In this document: piece by piece, positions 1 through 6,191 of the stretch
How the letters are laid out: the number at the start of each line of letters is the position of its first letter
Numbering within the stretch: the first letter of the stretch is position 1
NCBI GenBank assembly: GCA_903926695.1
Contig: CAIYKK010000573.1
Span: 1 to 6,847, forward strand
DNA length: 6,847 bases
Reading direction: 5' to 3'
Source: an uncultured Burkholderiales bacterium
GTDB taxonomy: Bacteria > Pseudomonadota > Gammaproteobacteria > Burkholderiales > Burkholderiaceae_C
Translations under genes and position numbers: made by a program
The notes under the pieces: model-generated
What the model was told of the DNA's origin: nothing
Database searches by the model: none
Seen by the model: the letters and a program-made list of their open reading frames with translations, nothing else

Positions 1-1
1 G

Positions 2-286
2 CATCTGGAGGCTTTTTACCGGCAGCATGGCTTTGTCAAAACTGGGCCGCCGTACCTGGAAGATGGAATTCCTCACCTTGACATGCTGCGTTTTACGGCA
101 AGATGGAAACCTTATAGCTCGTGGATCGCGATCAGCTGTTTGTTTCTTTTTGTAAATTTGGCAGCACTTTACGAGAAGTTTTTTTCCGTCATTCGTGCTG
201 GCGTTGCCCTGGGGAAAGCTCTGCGCCTTACGGAAAGACCTTTCATGAAGCGCTTATCAATTTGCACAAAAGGTAAAGAATGGTGA
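2..286 (+). CDS. 3' end of an ElaA-like GNAT N-acetyltransferase, with an abnormal C-terminal extension
   Basis: Only the last 94 codons are inside the window; the gene enters from the left edge in the frame starting at base 2. The first 28 residues, from HLEAFYRQHGF to YLEDGIPHLDM, match the C-terminal end of ElaA-type GNAT acetyltransferases. In E. coli ElaA the equivalent stretch is HLQNFYQSFGF to YEEDGIPHIGM. GNAT proteins transfer an acetyl group from acetyl-CoA to an amine; the substrate of this subfamily is not defined. ElaA normally ends about 8 residues after the HIGM motif. Here the frame stays open for about 60 more codons, through WKPYSSWIAISCLFLF (a hydrophobic stretch), to a TGA at 284-286. 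The tail looks like former intergenic DNA read through after loss of the original stop, so the protein may be aberrant. Identity of the fold is well supported; function of the tail is unknown. Confidence 0.7.
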   Translation, partial: HLEAFYRQHGFVKTGPPYLEDGIPHLDMLRFTARWKPYSSWIAISCLFLFVNLAALYEKFFSVIRAGVALGKALRLTERPFMKRLSICTKGKEW

Positions 287-343
287 ATTAAATTTCAGGC
301 CAAGAATTGAAAATTCTTGCAAGTAATTGAGCTGAAATTTAAT
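287..343. repeat. Nested perfect inverted repeat just after the GNAT stop codon
   Basis: The outer arms are ATTAAATTTCAG (287-298) and CTGAAATTTAAT (332-343), a perfect 12-bp inverted repeat starting on the base after the TGA. Inside it lies a second perfect hairpin, CAAGAATT (301-308), GAA loop, AATTCTTG (312-319). The structure is AT-rich, lacks a U-tract directly after a GC stem, and so is not a textbook intrinsic terminator. It could be a weak bidirectional terminator, an operator for a dimeric regulator, or a small palindromic element. The symmetry is directly visible; the role is unknown. Confidence 0.6.
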
Positions 344-388
344 AAAAGTAACCGTTTTAGTTGAAATGACTCAAGGGTAGTAAGGGAA

Positions 389-416
389 TTGTCAAATAAA
401 AAATACACGATAAAAC
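389..416 (+). promoter_or_regulatory. Possible sigma-70 promoter of the response regulator
   Basis: TTGTCA (389-394, 5 of 6 to the -35 consensus) is followed after 16 bases by TAAAAC (411-416, 4 of 6 to the -10 consensus) in an AT-rich spacer. It would give a leader of roughly 30 bases before the ATG at 454. The -10 match is weak and the surrounding DNA is AT-rich, so chance is a serious alternative. Confidence 0.25.
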
Positions 417-453
417 CAGTTACAGGAAATAGTTAAAACTGCAGAGGTGAAGC

Positions 454-1242
454 ATGGAAAGCCATAGTGAGTCTGATGTCGAGTCAAATTTTTCAATCAA
501 ACCAGGCTCGCCGGCCGTCAATCAGCATCTGGCGCCGCACGGCGGACTGCCGCCTTTGTGGCCGGGTTTTTTGACCGGCCAGCCAGATCACCCTGTCCGG
601 GTTCTGCTGATTGATGATGACCCTCACATGAGCCGTGTCATTGCCCACGAGCTGCTGGCCGATATGCGGATCAACTTGCTGGGCCAGGCCAGCAGCCTGC
701 GCGAAGGGCGGCGGCTCATCGGCCAGAATGAGTTTGATGTCATGCTGGTGGACCTGAACCTGGGCGACGGTACCGGCTTTGACCTGATCGAATACATGAA
801 AACCGTGCGCCCTCTGGCTGAGGCAGTGGTGATTTCGGCGATGGAAGACGAGCAGCATGCCCTGCACGCCTTTGAACTCGGCGCCACCGGCTATCTGGTG
901 AAAAATTCCTGGTTCGGCAGTTTTCCGCAAGCGGTGCTGCAGGTGGTCAATGGCGGGGCGTCCATCACGCCCAACCTGGCCCGGCGCCTGCTCAACCGGT
1001 TTGAGCATGTCCAACTGGTCGAGCAGGTGACGCAGGAAGCACGTAGCAAGGACAAGCTCTCCGAACGAGAGAAGGAAGTTCTCAAACTGGTAGCGTCAGG
1101 CTATACGAGCACGGAAATTGGCTCGCGCCTGCTGATCAGCGGGCAGACAGTCAACACACATATCAAGAACATCTACCGCAAGCTCAATGTGCGCACGCGT
1201 GCGCAAGCGGTAAGTTTTGCGACCCATCGCGGGCTTTTCTAG
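454..1242 (+). CDS. LuxR/NarL-type response regulator with N-terminal extension, orphan
   Basis: A 262-residue cytoplasmic two-component transcription factor. Residues 1-46 are a low-complexity extension rich in Ser, Pro, His and Gly. The receiver domain spans about 47-165 and has the acidic pair D55/D56 in VLLIDDDP, the phospho-acceptor D100 in LVDLNLGDGTG, the switch Ser S128 in VISAM and the conserved K150 in GYLVKN, so it should be phosphorylatable. A linker leads to a LuxR-type HTH at about 201-256 (KLSEREKEVLKLVASGYTS, then TVNTHIKNIYRKLNV), which should bind DNA. The start is supported by AGAGGTGA at 443-450, three bases before the ATG. The C-terminus has the usual end for the family, so the gene looks intact although IS debris begins two bases after its TAG stop. 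No histidine kinase is nearby, so the signal and target genes cannot be inferred. Being on the opposite strand and separated by IS rubble, it has no evident link to the TIR/WD40 operon. Confidence 0.93.
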   Translation: MESHSESDVESNFSIKPGSPAVNQHLAPHGGLPPLWPGFLTGQPDHPVRVLLIDDDPHMSRVIAHELLADMRINLLGQASSLREGRRLIGQNEFDVMLVDLNLGDGTGFDLIEYMKTVRPLAEAVVISAMEDEQHALHAFELGATGYLVKNSWFGSFPQAVLQVVNGGASITPNLARRLLNRFEHVQLVEQVTQEARSKDKLSEREKEVLKLVASGYTSTEIGSRLLISGQTVNTHIKNIYRKLNVRTRAQAVSFATHRGLF

Positions 1243-1244
1243 AG

Positions 1245-1501
1245 TGACTAAAGTGGACCCCATATTCCAGACACCAGTTTAAGCAAGACACTGTTGAAGA
1301 AATGGGGCCAATCATGAGTGAAACGAAAAAGCGCAAAGTTCACCCGCCGGAGTTCAAGGCGAAGGTGGGACTGGAGGCCTTGCGAGGGGTCTGGACGATC
1401 AACGAGATCGGTCAGGAGTTTGGCGTACACCGGTCCAGGTCAGCCAGTGGAAGAACGACATTCAGGAGAAGACTGGCTCGCTGTTCAAGGGCAAGCGCGA
1501 A
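1245..1501 (+). mobile_element. Left-end remnant of an IS3-family insertion sequence
   Basis: The stretch begins with an IS-end-like sequence, TGACTAAAGTGGACCCC (1245-1261), two bases after the regulator stop codon, and continues into a recognisable orfA start. Only the left part of the element survives: homology stops near 1501, and neither orfB nor a right inverted repeat is present. The exact left boundary is inferred from the TG start and its position, not from an alignment with a known element. Confidence 0.65.
1314..1501 (+). pseudogene. IS3-family OrfA fragment, frameshifted and truncated
   Basis: From the ATG at 1314 the frame reads MSETKKRKVHPPEFKAKVGL through INEIGQEFGVH. This is the N-terminal helix-turn-helix of IS3-family OrfA, which binds the transposon ends. 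At 1430/1431 one C has been lost (CACCGGTCC where CACCCGGTCC is expected). The continuation is found in the next frame as PVQVSQWKNDIQEK, then TGSLFKGKRE, ending at 1501. After this the sequence no longer resembles OrfA, and the shifted frame stops with TGA at 1514-1516. About 60 of the usual roughly 90-100 residues remain, without the leucine zipper or the frameshift window into orfB. It is a dead remnant. Confidence 0.75.
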
Positions 1502-1666
1502 TCATCTGTGTCCTGATTGTGGAGATGATCAGCTCAAGCGCGATGGATTTACCGGGGCGGGGAAACAAATCTAAAGCTTGCGGATGGTCTGGAACTCTGA
1601 ATCCAGAGCGGTCTTACTCACAAACCGTTCGGGACCGAGTTATGACTGACTTACCTAAAAAAGCGG
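1502..1666 (+). pseudogene. Remnant of a zinc-ribbon transposase N-terminus (IS1/InsA-like)
   Basis: Directly after the IS3 break the frame reads NHLCPDCGDDQLKRDGF and TGAGKQI, then a TAA at 1572-1574. A CPxC knuckle followed by a basic K-x-G-x-x-x-x-G-K-Q segment is typical of the zinc ribbon at the N-terminus of InsA-like transposases, where Y-x-C-x-x-C should come next. In the next frame the sequence resumes as KACGWSGTLNPERSYSQTV, then RDRVMTDLPKKA. This supplies the expected final CG of the second knuckle and a Tyr-Ser DNA-binding-type start. The two pieces suggest a small deletion near 1571-1574 that removed the third Cys and shifted the frame. It is a short, inactive fragment ending at the 3' end of the convergent WD40 gene. 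Family assignment is by motif only. Confidence 0.45.
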
Positions 1667-1670
1667 CTAT

Positions 1671-4600
1671 TTACTCCACCGGGATGGGCTTGCCGGGGCA
1701 TTGCTCGATGTACGCAATGTCCGGCGACACCCACTCGTGCCACTCCTTGCGGCTCATGTTGCGCGGGAGTTTGCTGCAAAGGGCATCAATCCAGCCTTCC
1801 GGCACCAGCCACAGCCGCAAGGTCTTGTCATTGCTGCCCGAAACAATATGCGTGCCATCGGGGCTAAAGACCACGCTATTGACCGAACTGGTATGCCGCA
1901 AAAACGGCTGGCCGATGAGGCTGCCAGTCCGCGCATTCCACAGCCGCAAGGTCTTGTCATTGCTGCCCGAGACGATGCGTGCGCCATCGGGGCTGAACGC
2001 CACACTGGTGACCCAGCTGGTATGCCCGAGGAACGGCTGGCCGATGGGGCTGCCGCTTCTAGCGTCCCACAGCCGTAGCGTGTTGTCCTCGCTGCCCGAG
2101 ACAATGCGCGTGCTATCGGGACTGAAAGCCACGCTGGTGACCCAACTGGTGTGCCCGAGGAACGGCTGACCGACAGGGCGACCGGTCCTGGCGTCCCACA
2201 GCCGCAAAGTCTTGTCATTGCTGCCAGAGACAATGCGCGTGCCATCAGCGCTGTAAGCCACGCTGGTGACCCCACTGGTATGCCCAAGGAATGGCTGGCC
2301 GATAGGGAGGCCGTTTCTCGCGTCCCACAGCCGCAAAGTCTTGTCATTGCCACCCGAGACAATGCGCCTGCTGTCGGGGCTGAAGGCCACGCTGGTGACC
2401 CAACCGGTATGCCCAAGGAGCGGCGCGCCGATGGGGTTGCCGTTCCTGGCGTCCCACAGCCGCAAGGTCTTGTCCTCGCTGCCCGAAACGATGCGCGTGC
2501 CGTCAGGGCTGTAGGCCACGCTCCTGACCGACTCGGTATGCCCCGCCAGAGGCTGGCCGATGGCGCTTCCGGTCCTGGCGTCCCACAGCCGCAACGTGTT
2601 GTCAACGAAGATGGAACCGCTGCCCGAAACGATGCGCGTTCCATCAGGGCTGAAGGTTATGCTGTTGACCCAACCGGTGTGCCCGGCCAGAGGCTGGCTG
2701 ATGAAGTGGCCGGTCCTGGCGTTCCACAACCGCAAGGTCTTGTCCTCGCTGCCAGAGACAATATGCACGCCATCAGGGCTGAAGGCCACGCTGGTGACCC
2801 CGCTGGCATGCCCAGCCAGCGGCTGACCAATGGGGTTACCCGTCCTGGCGTCCCACAGCCGCAAGGTCTTGTCATTGCTGCCCGAAACGATACGCGTGCC
2901 ATCGGAGCTGAAATCCACGCTGATCACCGCATCGGTATGCCCGGCCAGCGGCTGACCGATGGGATTGCCGGTTCTGGCGTCCCACAGCCGCAGCGTGTTG
3001 TCACCGAATATGGAACCGCTGCCCGAGACGATGCGCATCCCATCGGGGCTGAAGGCCACGCTGGTGACCCCGCTGGTATGCCCGGTCAGCGGCTGGCCGA
3101 TGGGGCTGCCAGTCCTGGCATCCCACAGCCGCACAGTCTTGTCATGGCTGCCCGAGATGATGCGCGAGCCATCCGGGCTGAAAGCCACGCTGGTGACGCC
3201 ACTGGTATGCCCGGCCAGCGGCTGGCTGATGGGTCTGCCGGTTCTGGCATCCCACAGCCGCAAGGTGTCGTCCAGGCTGCCCGAGACGATGCGCATGCCA
3301 TCGGGGCTGAAGGCTACGCTGGTGACGCCACTGGCATGCCCGGCCAGCGGCTGGCCGATAGCGCTGCCGGTTTTGGCGTCCCACAGACGCAAGGTGTTGT
3401 CACTGCTGCCCGAGACGATGCGCGCGCCATCGGGGCTGAAGGCGACGCTGGTGACCCCGCTGCTATGCCCGGCCAGCGGCTGGCTGATAAAGCTGCCGGT
3501 CTTGGCATCCCACAGCCGCAAGGTCTGGTCGCCACTGCCCGAAACGATGTACGCACCATCGGGACTGAAGGCCACAGCGGTGATAGAGGCTTGGTTTTCG
3601 CGCAGCCACAGCAATGGGGCGGAACGGGCCGCCTCGCGCTGCACGGCGGCGTAGCCTGCGGTTTGCACATAGGGCGTTGCCGAACCTTGGGCAATGCGGT
3701 GCCCGGCCATCGTCATCAGAAGCGACTGAATCGCCGTGCTGGGGCGATTGCCCCCGCCGCCAAACAAGTCGTTGGCGTCGCTGAGCACCCGCTGGGCCGT
3801 GGCATCGCGGGCAAAGGACAGGGCTTGGCGGGTGGCCTGCTCTGCCCGCTGGTACAGCCCGAACATAAGCGCAGCGACCAGCACCGCCACCAGCGCGAGC
3901 AGCTTGTTCGCCTTGGTCCAGAAGGGCTGCTTATGCTGATGCCGCCGCACCCATCGCCTGCCAAACAGGCCACGGTACAGGTCGTTGCGGTATTGCAGAC
4001 ACCCGTTTGTGCGCCGCATCAGCCCGGCCAGACGCAGCCGGTTATGCACTTGCGAGGCATCCTGACACGGAACCACCTTGCCGGACAGCACATCGGCGCA
4101 GGTATCGAGCAGCTCGGTGCGCTGCGGCTCGGGCGTCTTGAGCAGGTAGTCGTTGACAAACTGGAAGTGCGGATCACCGCGCCCTTTTTCGCTCAACAGC
4201 TCGCGCTTGACCAAAGCGGACACCTCCTGCACGTCGCTCACGCCCTGGGCGCTGAGCAGGGCGCAGAGTTTTTGTGTCAGATAGGGCTGGCCGCCCGTCC
4301 AGCGCAGCACTCTGTCCAGCAATTGCGCGCTGGCCTGCGCGGGCAGGCCCGCCAGCAGTGGGCGGGCTTCGACCAGATGGAAATCGGTCACTTCCACCCG
4401 CTGGCCGATATTGAAGGGCGTGCGGCTGGAGTCGCGGATCAGCTCGGCCGGTGTGGCAACGCCCAGTAGCACAAACGACAGGCGCCCAAATTCCGACTGT
4501 TGCGCACGCTGGTTGTGCAGGGCGCGGATCAGAGCAAAAAAGTCGTCAGTGAATTCGAGCCCCAGGGTGGAGTCGATCTCATCGACAAAAACCACAATGC

Positions 4601-5009
4601 GCCCCGGCACCTCGGGCAGCAGCACGTCGGTGATGTAGCGCCACAGCCGCTGGGCCAGCGGCAGCGGCTTGTGCGCGTCCCACCAGCTGAACAAATCAGT
4701 CTGCGGCATGCAGGCCGAGTCGATCTCGGTCAGTACACCCAAGAACCAGCTTTCAGCCTCGACCTGCTGGCTGCCGATGGCGGTCAGGTCGATGGTGGCC
4801 ACGGTGGTCTGCTCATCGGCCTGCAAGGCGGCCACGGTGCGCGCCATCAGGCTGGACTTGCCCATCTGGCGTGAACTGAGCACGTAGCCAAACTCGCCCC
4901 GGCGGCATAGCGCGAGCAGCTCGGCATCGCAGGGGCGGGTAACGTAGCTGGCGCTGTCGGGTGGCAAGGTGCCGCCGGTGATGTAGCGGAAGGCGGGGGC
5001 GGTGCTCAT
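1671..5009 (-). CDS. AAA-like/STAND ATPase with a transmembrane helix and 14 WD40 blades
   Basis: A 1112-residue protein. Residues about 5-300 form an AAA_35-type (PF14516) ATPase: P-loop SSRQMGKSS (45-53, K51), Walker B IVVFVDEID (138-146, D143/E144), and the family motifs RTPFNIG (196-202) and GGQPYLTQ (239-246). A winged-helix-like segment ends in RNDLYRGLF (341-349). A basic stretch precedes one hydrophobic helix (about 368-386), predicted to anchor the protein in the inner membrane. An Ala/Arg-rich helical region leads to 14 WD40 blades (466-1067) and a short tail with the RNMSRKEWHEW and IEQCPGK pattern seen at the ends of similar bacterial WD40 ATPases. The start lies 12 bases after the stop of the upstream ATPase ORF, with no clear Shine-Dalgarno sequence (run of A before ATCGCCCC), which points to translational coupling. 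The likely role is a membrane-anchored sensor/switch for the TIR partner; ligand unknown. The domain calls are strong, the role is inference. Confidence 0.92.
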   Translation of the reverse strand: MSTAPAFRYITGGTLPPDSASYVTRPCDAELLALCRRGEFGYVLSSRQMGKSSLMARTVAALQADEQTTVATIDLTAIGSQQVEAESWFLGVLTEIDSACMPQTDLFSWWDAHKPLPLAQRLWRYITDVLLPEVPGRIVVFVDEIDSTLGLEFTDDFFALIRALHNQRAQQSEFGRLSFVLLGVATPAELIRDSSRTPFNIGQRVEVTDFHLVEARPLLAGLPAQASAQLLDRVLRWTGGQPYLTQKLCALLSAQGVSDVQEVSALVKRELLSEKGRGDPHFQFVNDYLLKTPEPQRTELLDTCADVLSGKVVPCQDASQVHNRLRLAGLMRRTNGCLQYRNDLYRGLFGRRWVRRHQHKQPFWTKANKLLALVAVLVAALMFGLYQRAEQATRQALSFARDATAQRVLSDANDLFGGGGNRPSTAIQSLLMTMAGHRIAQGSATPYVQTAGYAAVQREAARSAPLLWLRENQASITAVAFSPDGAYIVSGSGDQTLRLWDAKTGSFISQPLAGHSSGVTSVAFSPDGARIVSGSSDNTLRLWDAKTGSAIGQPLAGHASGVTSVAFSPDGMRIVSGSLDDTLRLWDARTGRPISQPLAGHTSGVTSVAFSPDGSRIISGSHDKTVRLWDARTGSPIGQPLTGHTSGVTSVAFSPDGMRIVSGSGSIFGDNTLRLWDARTGNPIGQPLAGHTDAVISVDFSSDGTRIVSGSNDKTLRLWDARTGNPIGQPLAGHASGVTSVAFSPDGVHIVSGSEDKTLRLWNARTGHFISQPLAGHTGWVNSITFSPDGTRIVSGSGSIFVDNTLRLWDARTGSAIGQPLAGHTESVRSVAYSPDGTRIVSGSEDKTLRLWDARNGNPIGAPLLGHTGWVTSVAFSPDSRRIVSGGNDKTLRLWDARNGLPIGQPFLGHTSGVTSVAYSADGTRIVSGSNDKTLRLWDARTGRPVGQPFLGHTSWVTSVAFSPDSTRIVSGSEDNTLRLWDARSGSPIGQPFLGHTSWVTSVAFSPDGARIVSGSNDKTLRLWNARTGSLIGQPFLRHTSSVNSVVFSPDGTHIVSGSNDKTLRLWLVPEGWIDALCSKLPRNMSRKEWHEWVSPDIAYIEQCPGKPIPVE
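1809..3614 (-). repeat. Fourteen-unit tandem WD40 array, 129-bp period
   Basis: Each unit encodes 43 residues on the pattern QPLAGHTSGVTSVAFSPDG followed by RIVSGS-x-D-x-TLRLWDARTG-x-x-I. Units start at residues 466, 510, 553, 596, 639, 686, 729, 772, 819, 862, 905, 948, 991 and 1034 of the protein. Units 5 and 8 are 47 residues because of a four-residue insert. The repetition is strong in the DNA too: the 20-mer cacagccgcaaggtcttgtc (+ strand) recurs at 1810, 1939, 2455 and 2854, in exact multiples of 129 once the 12-base insert is allowed for. Fourteen blades equal two complete 7-bladed propellers. Units 2-9 begin QPL and units 11-14 begin QPF, with unit 10 (APL) between. Such near-identical units are prone to recombination and to assembly collapse. 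Confidence 0.95.
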
Positions 5010-5021
5010 GGGGCGATTTTT

Positions 5022-6125
5022 TTAAAGCACGCGGCTCAGGTAAGCGCCGTAAAGCTGGTTACGCGGCACCAGCCGCCCGCCCGATTCTTTGAGCAGACCG
5101 CCTGCAATCAGCCGGTGGCGCGGGGCGGTGTCGGCCATGCCGGCGCGCAGGGCTTGGCGCATGGCGGCGGGCAGATCGGGCCGGGTGTGCAGCCGCGCCA
5201 GCAGCGCGCGCAGGTGATCGCCAAAGGGGCCGGTTTCGGAGTCGGCTTCTTTGAGCAGTTCGGCCAGGGTGTAGCGGCGCTTGCTCAGCAGGTAATACGC
5301 CTTGCGCGTCAGATAGGGATGGCCGTCGAGCAGCTGATGCAGCGTAGCCTGTTCGGCGGCGCTCAGCGGGCTGCCGTGGCTGGTGTTGATCCGCGCCGCT
5401 TCGGCCGAGGTGAAGTCTTCCAGCCGCAAATTGGTGCCGACGTTGAACGGCGACTGGCTCAGGTTGTCGATCAGCATGTGCGGCTCGGTGGAAATCACCT
5501 GCGCCAGCGCAAACGGTCCCCAGACAGCCGGGCGCATGGCGCGCAGGTTGTGCCAGGAGCGCAGCATGCCAAAAAAATCCTGGTTGATGGCGGTGTCCAG
5601 CAGCGAATCGGCCTCGTCCAGCGCCAGCAGGCCGCCCGGCTTGCAGGCGGGCAGAATGCGCCGCTCCATGAAACGGGTGGCTTTTTGCACCGGCGGCAGC
5701 GGGGCGTTCCAGTGCTTGTCCAGTTCTGGCGGCAAGCCCAGTTCATCCTCGATCAGGTAGCAAAACTGGTAATACAGCGCGCTCGGGTCGGCCATCTCCG
5801 CCGCGCCAAACGACTGAAAGTCGATGAACGCCACCTGTTTGCCCGCTTGCTGCGCCCGTTGCATCACGCGGCCCAGCAGCGAGCTTTTGCCCATTTGCCG
5901 CCCGGCCTGAATGGTCAGCGTGTAACCGGCGTGCTGCTGCTCGTCTTCGGCCACGCCGTCGGCAAGGCGTTGAACGTAGTGCGGCGACTCGGGCGCAATC
6001 GTGCCCTCGGGGGCTTCGAGCGGAGCGCGGGGATTGGCGGCGGCCAGAGGCACATCGCCGCCCAGGCCCGCGCCGCTCAGGTGAGGCGTGGGCAGCGCCG
6101 CCTCGCCCGTCATGGCGCGCTGCAA
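5022..6125 (-). CDS. AAA-like/STAND ATPase (AAA_35 type), C-terminal part of a split TIR-ATPase gene
   Basis: This 367-residue ORF carries a P-loop AGRQMGKSS (74-82, K80), Walker B GLLALDEAD (165-173, D170/E171), SPFNVG (225-230), GHPYLTRK (268-275) and a C-terminal winged-helix-like end with RNQLYGAYL (355-363). These are the signatures found in the ATPase of the downstream WD40 protein, so the two are paralogues or fusion partners. The first residue of P-loop motif is Ala rather than Gly, as is usual in this family's RQMGKSS form. The nominal start is a TTG at 6123-6125; the first ATG is at 6111-6113. Neither has a convincing ribosome binding site. The frame is open upstream to a UAG at 6189-6191, beyond which the same frame encodes a TIR domain. 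I read it as the rear of one TIR-ATPase gene. It may be silent, made by reinitiation, or made by UAG readthrough. A TAA stop lies 12 bases before the WD40 gene. Confidence 0.85.
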   Translation of the reverse strand: MQRAMTGEAALPTPHLSGAGLGGDVPLAAANPRAPLEAPEGTIAPESPHYVQRLADGVAEDEQQHAGYTLTIQAGRQMGKSSLLGRVMQRAQQAGKQVAFIDFQSFGAAEMADPSALYYQFCYLIEDELGLPPELDKHWNAPLPPVQKATRFMERRILPACKPGGLLALDEADSLLDTAINQDFFGMLRSWHNLRAMRPAVWGPFALAQVISTEPHMLIDNLSQSPFNVGTNLRLEDFTSAEAARINTSHGSPLSAAEQATLHQLLDGHPYLTRKAYYLLSKRRYTLAELLKEADSETGPFGDHLRALLARLHTRPDLPAAMRQALRAGMADTAPRHRLIAGGLLKESGGRLVPRNQLYGAYLSRVL

Positions 6126-6188
6126 CTCGGCTAGGACGCGCTCGTCATCGGCGGCGCTGCGCCACAGCGCGTAATTGATGCGGTTGAG

Positions 6189-6191
6189 CTA
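6189..6191 (-). other. In-frame UAG separating the TIR and ATPase halves
   Basis: The TIR ORF (start 6527) and the ATPase ORF (5022-6125) are in exactly the same frame: 402 bases, or 134 codons, separate 6527 from 6125. Only this UAG interrupts 502 codons. The sequence around it reads GALPYDLGA-UAG-LNRINYALWR, a smooth join that fits a Tyr codon (TAC or TAT) changed to TAG. UAG is used as a normal stop by the response regulator gene in this window, so general recoding of UAG is unlikely. Confidence 0.85.

Noticed and set aside
493..1014. 173-residue minus-strand ORF opposite the response regulator
   Set aside because: It lies fully within a gene with clear receiver and HTH domains, and shows no motif of its own.
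1426..1436. Programmed ribosomal frameshift in the IS3 orfA
   Set aside because: There is no slippery A-rich heptamer here, the shift falls inside the HTH domain rather than at the orfA/orfB overlap, and orfB is absent; a one-base deletion is simpler.
1588..1607. Hairpin TCTGGA-ACTCTGAA-TCCAGA resembling a tRNA anticodon arm or a terminator
   Set aside because: No acceptor, D or T arms can be paired around it, no CCA end is seen and no U-tract follows on either strand; it lies in the transposase remnant.
1809..3614. Regular tandem repeats that might suggest CRISPR or a satellite
   Set aside because: The period is 129 bases with coding constraint throughout and WD40 motifs in every unit; there is no repeat-spacer structure.
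2151..4469. 772-residue open frame on the + strand opposite the WD40 gene
   Set aside because: Its product is a periodic string (GVPQPQGLV, AARDDA, MPGQRLAD) that is simply the antisense of the 129-bp repeats with GC-rich codons; it has no recognisable domain and the opposite frame is a clear WD40 ATPase.
5115..6134. 339-residue open frame on the + strand opposite the ATPase
   Set aside because: It is a shadow of the P-loop ATPase gene produced by GC-rich third positions; no domain motif or ribosome binding site supports it.
6189..6191. Genome-wide recoding of UAG as a sense codon
   Set aside because: The response regulator gene in the same window ends properly at a UAG, so UAG is an ordinary stop here; readthrough specific to this site remains open.
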